DNA of 44,976 nt from Daldinia sp. FL1419 (lineage: Eukaryota; Ascomycota; Sordariomycetes; Xylariales; Hypoxylaceae): NCBI GenBank assembly GCA_025201765.1, contig MU623549.1, positions 1-44,976 on the forward strand. The letters are read 5' to 3'. This document shows positions 1 through 11,060 of the stretch, piece by piece; position 1 is the first letter of the stretch; each line of letters begins with the position of its first letter. The notes beneath the pieces were generated by a model. That model saw nothing but the letters and a program-made list of their open reading frames with translations. It was not told where the DNA came from and searched no databases. A program made the translations under genes and the position numbers.

Positions 1-853
1 ATAAAATCTACATTATAATAATAACAATACTTAAAAAATTAAATAAATTAAAAAAATTTAATCTTAAAATATAAATAGGTTTTTTAATAGGTTATATATT
101 TATAAATATATATAAAATTTGGAGCTTATATATTAATAAAATAATAAAATTAAAGGATATTATGTTTAAAGAAAATGAAATTTTTAATAATAATTTCTAA
201 AAATTACAAAATAAATTTAAAGATAAATTAGTAATTTATGAAATAAATTAATATAATAACTTATTGAAATTTATTTAAAATTTTTAATTTATAAAAAAAA
301 TAAATATATATAATGATATTTAAGTAAATTCTTTAAGGTAAATTAAAGATATAGATATATTAGGTATAATTAATAAGTCAATAAAATTGGGTGGGTTGTT
401 AGATAAAAGGGAAGAAATCTTTATTGTAAAAATTAATCACCTTTATATAAAAGTATATTTCTATTTATTATTTTTTTTGAATAATTTTTCGTTAGTAATT
501 TTATTTATTATTTATATTAAGATGTTGATAGCCCTTTATATCACTTTTAATAATGAATGTTACATGTTATGGAAAGTAATATTTTATACTGGTTCTTTAG
601 TAGGTAGGATTAATATATATAAAAGATATATAATTAATAAAGTAAAAATGTTAAGATTTATTTGTTAATTCTTTTAATATAATAAAGAAAATTTAAATAA
701 TTTTATTTAAATATTTTTAATAAAGATTAATAAATATAAGAAAATATATAAAAAAAATTTACTAAAACCTTTAAAACAACATTTAGATATTTAAAATTAT
801 TTATTATATAAAATATTCTAAGAAATTAAATAAATCTATTTTAAAAGTTATAT
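1..853. other. AT-rich RIP-degraded flank
   Basis: This stretch is almost entirely A and T, with stop codons in every frame and no recognisable protein motif. It directly flanks the left LTR of the retrotransposon at 854. It is probably older repeat sequence into which that element inserted. The only longer open frame (387-668) is low complexity (I, L, Y, N, K) and typical of AT-rich DNA. I see no gene here. Confidence 0.75.
849..853. repeat. Left target-site duplication (TATAT)
   Basis: The five bases immediately before the left LTR, TATAT, are repeated immediately after the right LTR at 7675-7679. A 5-bp duplication is the usual product of Ty1/copia integration. The region is so AT-rich that the match alone would be weak. 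It gains weight because both LTR ends were fixed independently by TG...CA and by the end of similarity. Confidence 0.7.
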
Positions 854-1035
854 TGTGGGAATGTTGGTCATGTGACCATGGTGGTACAGATCCACTTTAA
901 TTTTGTATTTAGTTTTATATATTTTGATTTATAATTAAAATATGTTTTTTTTTAGATTATATATTATTTTTGATTAAATTTATGAATATTTTTATTTTTT
1001 ATTATTGTATGTAATGGTATTTTGTTTATTTAATA
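854..1035 (+). repeat. Left LTR (182 bp), C-depleted copy
   Basis: This is the 5' LTR. Aligned without gaps to 7493-7674, about 130 of 182 positions are identical by hand count. Of about 52 differences, 27 are T here against C in the right copy and 24 are G here against A there. One site goes the other way (A here, G there). This copy therefore lost C on the plus strand while keeping its G. The terminus reads TGTGGGAATG. Confidence 0.9.
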
Positions 1036-2309
1036 TTGATTAGTAATTAATGATAAGTTGATTATAGATTAGTTAGGTATTTGAAAGGGAAGAGATAGTT
1101 TTAATATTGAATTTTGATAAGAAGAGATGAACAACTTTGAGATTTTATATTCCAGTGTATGATTTTGAATTTAGAATTTTATATTATTATGTATGGTTTT
1201 GGAAGTAATTTATGTTAATTTAGGATTTTTGGAAAGTAGAAATAGTTTTAGTGTTAAATTTATAGTTTGAAGTATATGTTTATTATATATAAATAAGTAA
1301 TATTAAGGTTTTTTTTATTAGTAAAATGGTTTTGGGGAAATTTGTGTTAATTGAATTATTATATATTTATTATATATTTGTGTTTATAATATATATTTAT
1401 ATTTATTATAATATTATAATATATTAAAAAAAAATAATAATATTAAAAATTGTGTTGTATTTTTATTTTATTAATAAATTTTAAATTTTATTTAAATTTT
1501 TTTTTGATTTTATTTAAAAAGTTTTATGTATTATAATTATAATTGTTATTATTTGAAAATTTAGTATTTGAGGAAAGAATAATTTAATATTTTATAAAAT
1601 AATTTTATAAAATAAAATTAATATAATTTCTTTTTATAATAATGTATTTATTTATTTTTTTTTATTATTTTTTTATTATAATAATTAATATTTTTATTAT
1701 TCTAATTATAATATTATATTTTATTTATTTTTTTTAAATTTATTATAATTAATAATCAATATAATTAAATTAGTAAAAGAGTTTTGATTAAAATATATTA
1801 ATAATGAATAATTAGGTATTAATTTTAATACTACTGATATAATAATTGCTTTAATAACCTGAATTAATATATATATAACTAAAAATATAATAAACTACAA
1901 TAAAAATATAATTAATAAAAATTTATAATATATTTTTAAAAATAATTTTTATAATTGGATTTCAACCTATTTTATTAAGATTTAACATTTATTATATATT
2001 AAAATTAAAGAATATCTTAAATTTTATAGTGTTTTTATTGGAATAGTATAAAATAATTTGTATGTATTTATAACTATTATTAATATAGATTTATTTTTTA
2101 AATTCCTTTAAAATAAAGTGAATGATTTATTAAAAATCTACCCTTTCAAATTTAAATCTTTAATTAACCCAACATATTTACATTTATTAGAAATTATAAT
2201 AAAGGTTATTATAATTAAAATAAAGTTAGCGATGGTAATACTAGCACTACAGTTTTTAATTACAGTTATACAACCCTATCCAACGCAATTTATAAATTTT
2301 TAACCAATA

Positions 2310-2430
2310 TTTTAAACACCCTAGCCAGTTTTAATACCCTAACCAATTCCAATACCCCAACCTATTCCAACACCTTAACCCATTCCAGTACCTCAATAAG
2401 CTCCATAAATTCCTCAAGTATCATAGTAAC
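2310..2430 (+). repeat. Degenerate 18-bp tandem repeat inside the copia element
   Basis: About six copies of an 18-bp unit follow one another here, each resembling ACCCTAACCAATTCCAAT. In one frame they read as a six-residue repeat of the type N-T-L-T-N-S, rich in Ser, Thr and Asn. The position, well upstream of integrase, suggests a low-complexity part of the gag-region protein. That protein is too degraded to identify further. Confidence 0.6.
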
Positions 2431-3520
2431 CAATACTTCTAACATAATAATAAATAATTTTTTAAATATTTTAAGTACCTTAGTAAGTTTAAGTAGTTCC
2501 TTAATATCAACTAACCTAAATGTTCTTAATAAATAATTTTGTACAATAGGGTCAACATATAGGTAATATAAAAGCTTAATCAGAAATAATATAACAATTT
2601 ATCACAAAACCACCTATTTACAAATAAAAAAAACAATTAATAATATAAGGATTTTAATTTTTTAATTTATTAATTAAATTATACCTTAATGATAATTTTA
2701 AGTTTAGAGATAAGAAATATGAAATATTAAATAAACAAATCCAAATCTTCTTATTTTATTGTTACAAATTTGGAATTAAATTTAACTTATATGCTAATAC
2801 CTATAACACTATATTAAAAAAAACAATTTTAAAATTCTTTTACAAACACCTTATGTAACAAAATTTTGATTTTAATACAATAATTAATAAAACATGCAAC
2901 TTTTTCTATACTAACAAGAATCTTTAAATGTACATATTTGAATAAAAAAATATAATAATTAAAAATATATTATATGGAATAATCTTGGAAAAATTTTACC
3001 TAAATATTTTGAAATATTAATCATTTAGATGCAACATATTCATAAAGGCTTATTAATTAACTATATTAAGGAAATCTATCTTAAAAAAGGCTTATACCAT
3101 GTTGTATAAGGATATCCAACATTCTTACCTATTTTTTTTTAATAATCCGATATATTTAAGAATATTTGTGCTAATTTTTAAATGATGGTAGGTAATGTAT
3201 ATCAAAATTTTTCTGATAAATATAAAATAAAAAACGATTATTACTATACCAATTGAATTTATTGAAATAATTGAAAACCTTATTAAACAAATTGAGGCAG
3301 AAATAAATGTTTTAATAATTAAAAGTGTTTTAATAATAGGAATGGAAAAAAAAAGTGTTTTATTTATAGTAAATCAAATTATTAATTTATTAAATATCTT
3401 ATGTATGAATAATGTAATAAATGTAATAAATAACATTAATATGTATAGGAGTAGGAAATGGGAAATATTGAAAAGAATTTTATAACCTTCTTTATCAATT
3501 ATAAAAGAATTGATATTAAT

Positions 3521-3522
<2 letters not shown>

Positions 3523-3556
<34 letters not shown>
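3523..3556. repeat. (TAA)n microsatellite
   Basis: About eleven perfect TAA units lie inside the RIP-degraded element. This is simple-sequence expansion in AT-rich DNA with no indication of function. Confidence 0.9.
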
Positions 3557-3564
<8 letters not shown>

Positions 3565-4192
3565 ATAGTACACATAGTATATTAATAATAAATATAATAA
3601 TAATAATTAGATTTAATTATTAATTATATAATATTTTATAAATTATAATAAAATTAATAACCCTTGAATTATTAATATCTTTATAAATCAAACAATTTTC
3701 CATACATTTATTATAATAAATATCTTTAATAATAATTATAAATATTTTTTAAATATAATTTTAAGTTCCCTTTTTATATTTTACTTTAAAAATTAATATT
3801 CTTATACATTTTAAGGTATTTTATTTAATACTGGAATAACCAGAATATTATTAAAAGGTAAAATATAGATAAAAATATTATAACATACATATTCTAACAT
3901 TAAAATGGATATATCTACAACAAGAATATATATTATATAATTTAATAATTATTTAAAGTAAAAGAATTTTGATATTATTGATGTACCTACCTCATTTAGA
4001 ACTATCTAATTTTATATTATATTTTATAATATATTATTCTTATTATATCTTTATAATATAAATTATTTAAAATTTTTTTTAAATAATGTTAAAAATATAT
4101 TTATTTATAAGAATAAATATTATCCTATTATTCAGAAATGGGGATACTTATGGTTTTTATTTAACAATAAAAAGTAGATGATCATATATTAT

Positions 4193-6475
4193 CATTTGAC
4201 TGAAGAAGAGTTACAATAGATACACAGACGTTTTGGTCACCCAACTACAAACCGACTTTATTACATTCTTATAAAAGTTAAATATAATAAATTAAATCAA
4301 ATAATTATTAAAAGAATTAATAAATATTATTATTAATGTTAAATGTATAGAAATATATTAGAATAATTTAAATTCATTATAAAAAATAATATTAATTTTA
4401 ATTATAATATTTATATTAATATAATATATATTAGAAGTAAGTTAATCCTATATGCCATTAATAAAATTATATTATTTCAAGTAGTAAAGTTCTTTAAAAA
4501 TATAATAACAAAATATATATGGGATATATTAAAAATGATATAAATTAATAATTATTTTGGATTGTTTAATAATTTAATATTTAATATTAATACCAATTTT
4601 GTAATTAATGAGTTTATTTTAAATATAAAAATATTATTAATATTTATTAAAAAAATATTTATTAAAATATATAATTTAATTGGAAAGGTTGAACGATATT
4701 ATGGCCTATTATAACAAATATATAAAATGATATTAAAAGATTTTTAGGGTATTTAAATCAATATTTATCATATTTTATAAATAATTGTAAAAGTTATTAA
4801 TAATATAGTAGGATTAGATGGTTTAATATCAATGTTACTCGTATTTAGAACATACCCAAAATTAGTAAATAGTTCATTACCTTTTCTTTTTATTACTGTT
4901 TAAATTATAATTATTAAAAAGGTAATAAATAAAATTTATAAATTTAAAATTAAATAATAAATTAATAATATTTTAAATATAAAAAATAAATTAAATATAT
5001 TAAATATATTAAATTTATTTTTTTAGTTTGAAGTATGTATTTATTACAAAAATGATGGTTGGATTGGCCTTTATAAATTAATTATTTAAAATGGTAAGAT
5101 TTGTATTATTAAAATGAATAGAAAATTAATTAATTTTAAAATTATAATTATAAAATTATATTTTTATAACAAATTTATATATATTTTAAACCTTATTAAT
5201 AAAGATTTTAATTATAAATATAATAATAATAATAAATATATTCTTAAGGTTGAAATATTTGTAGTAAAATGATTATAAGGATAACTTTCTGGAAATAAGA
5301 ACAAATTTTAACCAATAAATTCTTACAATATAATTTACTTATTTTTTAAAAAAATAGCTAATATAAAGTTATTATTATAACTATGTTAAGAAAAGAAGAT
5401 CATTATTTTAGGCCAACCATTTAAAATAGTGGATACATAGGAGATTAAAGGATTTATTAAATGAGGAATGTTTTTATTTAAGAAATATAATAAAATAAAA
5501 TATAGGAATATTTAATTATTTAAGTTATGAATTATTTATAAAATTAAAGGAAAGGGCATTAATAAATTATATAAAAAATTATAATTTATTATTTAAAGTT
5601 ATAATAATGAAGGGAAAGAGGAAATATTTATATAATTATTTATAATTTAATATTTTAATTAATAAATTATTGTTGCGTTTATTTTATCTTTATAATAATG
5701 AATTAAAAGAATGGTTATATAGTTTTATAATATTATATAAATATATATTTAATTAAATATTAACTTAAATTGTACTATTATTGTTATATTATTTAAAGAA
5801 CTTAAAAATTATTTTTTTAAAGATATTATAATAATTATTATAAAATTATTTTATAAAATAATTAAAATTGATATATATTAATAAATAATTTATTTTAAAT
5901 ATTATTACAAAAAGCTTTTTATAATTATGTTAACTTATAACCTATATCTTTTGATTTTAGAATTGTCTAACCGATTTAATTTGGTTGAAATATAGACTAA
6001 CAATATACTTAAAATATTGGATAAAGTATTTAATAAATTGGAGGAAAATAAAATAAAAAAAGTCAAATTTAAAATAAAACCCAAATTATATTTTAATAAA
6101 AATATTCCATTAATATTTAATAATTATATCATTTTAATTAATAATAACAATAATATTTATCTATATTAGAAAGAATAAGGTAAGAAAATTGCGCTAATAC
6201 AGAACAGAAAGGACAACATTACTCAATAATATATACAGCAACAAGCCCATAACACTTATATTACTTCTATTTATTAACCCAAAATAATATTTAATATATG
6301 TAAAGCAACTTAATATAAAAAACCCAAAAAAGTCAAAATTAATAAACTTAATAAACATCTTTAATAATAATTAAATAATTTATTATAAGGATTTTAATAT
6401 ATTAAATTAAATTTTATTATAATAAAAATTTTTATATTTATTAATAGATTATTTATAAATAATAAGGATCTTAAT
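4193..6475 (+). pseudogene. Degenerate copia pol (integrase, RT, RNase H)
   Basis: Five separate motifs fall in the same frame (codons starting at positions that leave remainder 2 on division by 3). An integrase zinc-finger start reads H-R-R-F-G-H-P at 4223-4243. The end of the integrase core reads G-K-V-E-R-Y at 4682-4699, its Glu being the expected catalytic acidic residue. An integrase C-terminal segment reads G-W-I-G-L-Y-K-L at 5057-5080. A segment resembling the region between RT and RNase H lies at about 6214-6360. An RNase H-like N-N-K-D-L lies at 6458-6472. Many stops interrupt the frame, mostly TAA or TAG where CAA, CAG or TGG would be expected. It is a dead copy of a fungal Ty1/copia polyprotein. 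The last two assignments are from memory of the family and weaker than the integrase ones. Confidence 0.8.
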
Positions 6476-7471
6476 TTTTAAATTAATTACAAAATTTTTA
6501 TTATTAATAAAATTATAATAGATAAATTATTTATTATAATTAATAATTTAATTCATTAAAATTTTATAAAATATAAATAAATTATCTAAAATATTTTAAT
6601 AAATAAAATTTATATTATAATATATAATATAAATATAATTATTACAATTAAAATAATAATAATATTTATATTTAACAAGCTCCAATTCCCCATAACACTT
6701 ATAATCATATATATTAATTCATTTTTATTTTATAAATATCTTATTAAATTTAAAATAATAAAGGAAAAATAATTAATAATTAATATTATATTATTCCAAT
6801 AATCTTATAAATAATAAAAAATTAATAATATATAATAAATTTATAAATAAAATAATTTAACTAATATAATAACAAAATTTAATATTAATAAAACCCTTAC
6901 AACATTCATTAATACCAACTATTTTACATTAAAACTACAAAATTAAATTAAATAAACTTAAATAATATAAATAATACCAACCACTTCCTTTAATTAATTT
7001 AATAATTTAAACAAATAAATAAATACAATTTCTAAAAAAAAAAAATTATTAAATAAAATTATATATTATTATATATTTCAAAATAATTAATTATTATACT
7101 TTCAAACAAAATTTAAATTATTAATTTATAAACCCTTATTTTTTATTTATTAATAAACTTTCTTTAATTATCTTTATATATTTTTAATAACATTTTTATT
7201 AATAAAACATACCTAATTCCAAAATATCCCAAATTATTAATATTAACCTCAATAATTATTAATTTACAATATTACAATATTATTCATTCTACTGGAACAT
7301 TAATCCAACATCTTTTAAAATATGGATTTATATTATTTCATAAAAGGATTATTAATTAATTTAATATAAATAAAAACAAAAAGAAAATTATAGAAAAAAA
7401 TCAATCTTAACATATTTAAATATTTAAGATCATAACCCTAACTAACACTCATTAATATCACATAACCTCAC

Positions 7472-7485
7472 AAAAAAAGAAAAAA
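7472..7485 (+). other. Polypurine tract candidate
   Basis: An A/G-only run lies eight bases before the right LTR, where the plus-strand priming tract of an LTR element belongs. Because RIP turned G to A on this strand nearby, the original may have held more G. The assignment rests on position. Confidence 0.55.
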
Positions 7486-7492
7486 TTACTAG

Positions 7493-7674
7493 TGTAAGAA
7501 TATTAATCATATAACCATAATAATACAAACCCACTTTAATCTTATATTTAATTCCACATATTTTAATTTGCAACCAAAATACATTCTTTTTTAAATCATA
7601 TATTACTTTTAATTAAATTTATAAATACCCTCACTTTTTACTATTACATACAATAATACCTTATCCATCCAACA
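7493..7674 (+). repeat. Right LTR (182 bp), G-depleted copy
   Basis: This is the 3' LTR, colinear with 854-1035. It keeps C where the left copy has T, including the canonical ending CCAACA, and has A where the left copy has G. This copy was therefore mutated on the minus strand. TATAT follows at 7675-7679. Confidence 0.9.
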
Positions 7675-8730
7675 TATATTAATATATATATTTAAAAAAC
7701 TATATTACAATTAAATGATTAATATAAAAATAAACAAATATTCAAATATATATAGATTTATATTTATAAAATTAATAAGCATAATTTTCTTTAACAATAT
7801 AAGATATACTTAATAATGAAAAAAAATTAATAAATAATTAATAATAAAAAAACCTACATTTTTATATTTATTAAAAAAATTTTTAGGTATTAATAGTAAT
7901 AATAATTAAATATAATTTTAAATTTATATAATATAATATAATAAATATATTTATAAATGTAAAATTTAAAAAAATATATTTATATATATATTTTAAAAAT
8001 ATTAATAATTAAAAAAGATATTTTGTATTATTAAAGCACTTTACAATCTCCAAAAATCACCTCTTTTCTAACAACAAAAACTCTTACAAATTTTAAAAGA
8101 ATTTAACTTTACCCTAATATCCCAAAAATTATACATATTTATTAAAAATAAAATCTTTTTTTTTATATATATGGATAATATTATTATAACATATTAAAAA
8201 AAGGTTAAACCAAAAGTTAAATTAATTATTTCTAAATTTAAGAAATAATATAAACTAATTAAAAATAATGAACTACAATAGTTCCTTAAAATTAAAATAA
8301 TTTAAAATTGAATATAATATCAAATTTAATTAAATCAATTTACTTATATTAATAAAATTATTAATTTAATAAAAGTAATTAAAAAAATCTCTAAAATACT
8401 TATAATAAAAAAAAAGCTATTACTTTATATAAAAATAATTTTACCTTAATTAATATAACAATACTAACAAAAAATAAATTTAATCTTATATATTACAATA
8501 ATTACCCAATTTAATATTATATTTACTTATTTAAGGCTAACCCAATTTAACCTAAATCTAAACCTAAAACATTATACAATAATTAATTAAATTATATAAT
8601 ATTTCTAATATATATAAGGATATACCTTAAAATTAAATAAAAATAACATTTTTAAAATTACTAATAATACTTTATTTATTAATAATATAATCAATTAAAA
8701 AAATTTATAAACATTATTATTATTATTATT
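7675..8730. other. AT-rich sequence right of the copia element
   Basis: The stretch is dense in A and T with C exceeding G on the plus strand to about 8600, and stops fill all frames. It is presumably the other half of the repeat into which the copia element inserted. I looked for transposase motifs and could not assign any. No gene is seen. Confidence 0.6.
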
Positions 8731-11060
8731 TATTATTACCCCGATTTACCTAGAATATATTACAGGTATTCAGTCCATCTTTTGGTATTTGTTCCAGGTA
8801 GGAACCGTATTCCGGAGAAAACCTACCCACTACTTATTTAAACAAATTATATTATTATAATTTTAATTTTATTTTATATTCTTATTAGAATTTATCCTTT
8901 AATAGAAATGATTAAATTTTAATATAGAAAAACATTTTATACGTTATAATACCCGAACTTCGTAATGTGGTGTGGCGGTAGCTTAGGTATAGGGTAACAA
9001 TAAAATCTAAAATAATTTTATTTTTTTTTAATAAATAATAAAAATATTATTATATTATAAAAAGGTTATTTTAAAAGAAAGTTAAGATGTATATAATTTA
9101 TATAAGATATAAATATATATGAATAACTTTATATTTCTATAAAAAGCTATTATACATTCTTATTTTTATAATCCTCTTTTTAATATTACAATATTATATT
9201 TACTTTCCAAAATAACTCAAAATAATATTACTAATTTATAACCCTTCTTAATTAACTTTAATCCTCCTTATATATCTTATTTATATTTTATAATATTATA
9301 ATATAATACTACTATACCCATTACGTTCACAATTCAGTACCACCTCAAAAAACCCACTTTACTTTTATATATATATTATATTAAATAAAAAAAAATTTAT
9401 ATATTTATAGGTATTTTATTATTTCTCTAATATTATCCTATTATTGACCTTCTTTAAATATTTTGATCCCCTTGCTGGAAACTATTACAACGTCCTGGAC
9501 CTAATGCAATATTTCAATATCATATTACGCCGGGATTATAATCCCAGTACGGCTGCACGTCATGAAGATGATTTGTTCGCCGAGGACGGGGAACCGCACG
9601 AAATTTATAAACATATATAATAAAATTATTTAATAAAACAATTAACTAAAAAACTAACAAATAAAATATAATTACTACTTTTATTACTAAAATTAAATTA
9701 CTTACCCTAACTCAAATTATAAAAGAAAGATTTTATATATTACAATTAATTAAGGATCTTGGAATTAAACTTAAAAATTAAATTATATTTCTATTATACA
9801 ATAATAAATAAATAATTGGATTAATTACTAAAAACATCAAAAAACTCAAAATAAAATTAAAACATATAAATATATATAATTATTAGTTTAAATAAGAAAT
9901 TTAGAAAAATTATATCAAAATTAATTATATTAATTTAAAAAATATAAATACAGATGGATTTATAAAAACACTATTAAAAAAGAAGTATATCCATTTTAAA
10001 AAACAAATAGGTTTAATAGATATTTTAGATCATCTAAAAGCCAAAACACTTAAGAATATAGATAAAATAATAAAATAGAAGTAAAAAATAAATAAAGAAA
10101 TTATTAAAAAAATATAATTAAAGGAATACCTTAATTTAAAGGTGTAAAAAGATTGTGTTTTAATATTATACATTCTAAATTCACCTATCAACTTTATTTA
10201 AAGGGATATATTAAATTAATAAACCTAAAAATAGTATAGAAAAATTCTTTCCCTTATAATAATTCTATAAATAGCCTCACCGTTCTATTTTAGAATTTGA
10301 ACAATAATAACAATAATTTGAATTTTACAATCATAATTTTTCCCTGTGTATTGTGTAACAGCTTGACAAGGCATGTATGAATTTAAAAGGGCTTATACTA
10401 TCCCTCAAGGTGCGAGTATAATATAGTGGAAGGCATTAAAAATTGTATTTAATTAGAAATTATTAAAATGTAATTATATGTTTTTACATTTAATTTTACT
10501 TGTATTATAAGTACCAACATTTATTAGTTTTATAAATTAATATAATATATTTTTTGCAATAAGATTTGACCTTTGGTATTAATCTTTTATAAATATTTTT
10601 ATATAAAAATAATAAGAATATAAGCTAAAAAAATTATTATAATAAAATATAATTAAATATGTATTTATTAAAATTAATTATTATTTATTATAATTTAAAA
10701 TTAAGTGTTTTATTATATTAAATAAATGTTTTGTAATTATTAGAATAGTATTTCCAATATTAAGTAAAATTATTTTTATAATATATGAGTTTTTGGATTA
10801 ATTAAATTATAAGTATTTTTTTAATGCCCTTTATTATATTACACTTGTATTTTAAAGGATATTATTTAAATTATAATAATTAATACTGTTATGGATTTAG
10901 TGTTAAACTATTTGGGTTTAATAGAAATACTATTACTGGAGGTCACCCCAAGGGCTGACACAATCCTTAAGTTTTCAGATAAGGTCTTTTATAAGTACTT
11001 AATCCATTATAATATTATTGTTTTTAAAAATTTACATAAGATCTTTTATAAATAATTAAT
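8731..11060. other. AT-rich sequence with GC-normal islands
   Basis: Most of this is degraded AT-rich DNA. Short patches of ordinary composition stand out at about 8735-8830, 8935-8995, 9460-9600, 10330-10440 and 10920-10985. The clearest, 9460-9600, has an open frame of about 55 codons from about 9454 to a TAA near 9620, but the peptide matches no family I recognise. The patches may be low-copy sequence that escaped RIP between repeats, or younger insertions. No gene is called. Confidence 0.5.

Larger units (their letters stand above)
854..7674 (+). mobile_element. Ty1/copia-type LTR retrotransposon, RIP-inactivated
   Basis: This is a full-length 6821-bp element bounded by 182-bp direct repeats (854-1035 and 7493-7674) that begin TGT and end in the RIP-altered equivalent of CA. 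A TATAT duplication lies on both sides. An A/G tract (about 7472-7485) just before the right LTR resembles the polypurine tract. Inside, degenerate integrase motifs (4193-5080) precede reverse transcriptase/RNase H motifs (about 6185-6475). The order integrase then RT is that of Ty1/copia rather than Ty3/gypsy. All recognisable pol fragments lie in one plus-strand frame, so decay was by point mutation with little net insertion or deletion. Many in-frame stops make it non-functional. I could not identify a primer binding site. Confidence 0.9.

Noticed and set aside
387..668. 93-codon open frame in AT-rich DNA
   Set aside because: Low-complexity peptide (I, L, Y, N, K) in RIP-degraded sequence, no domain, no splice or promoter context.
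2118..2303. 61-codon open frame inside the copia element
   Set aside because: Hydrophobic low-complexity product in a degraded element; no support as a gene.
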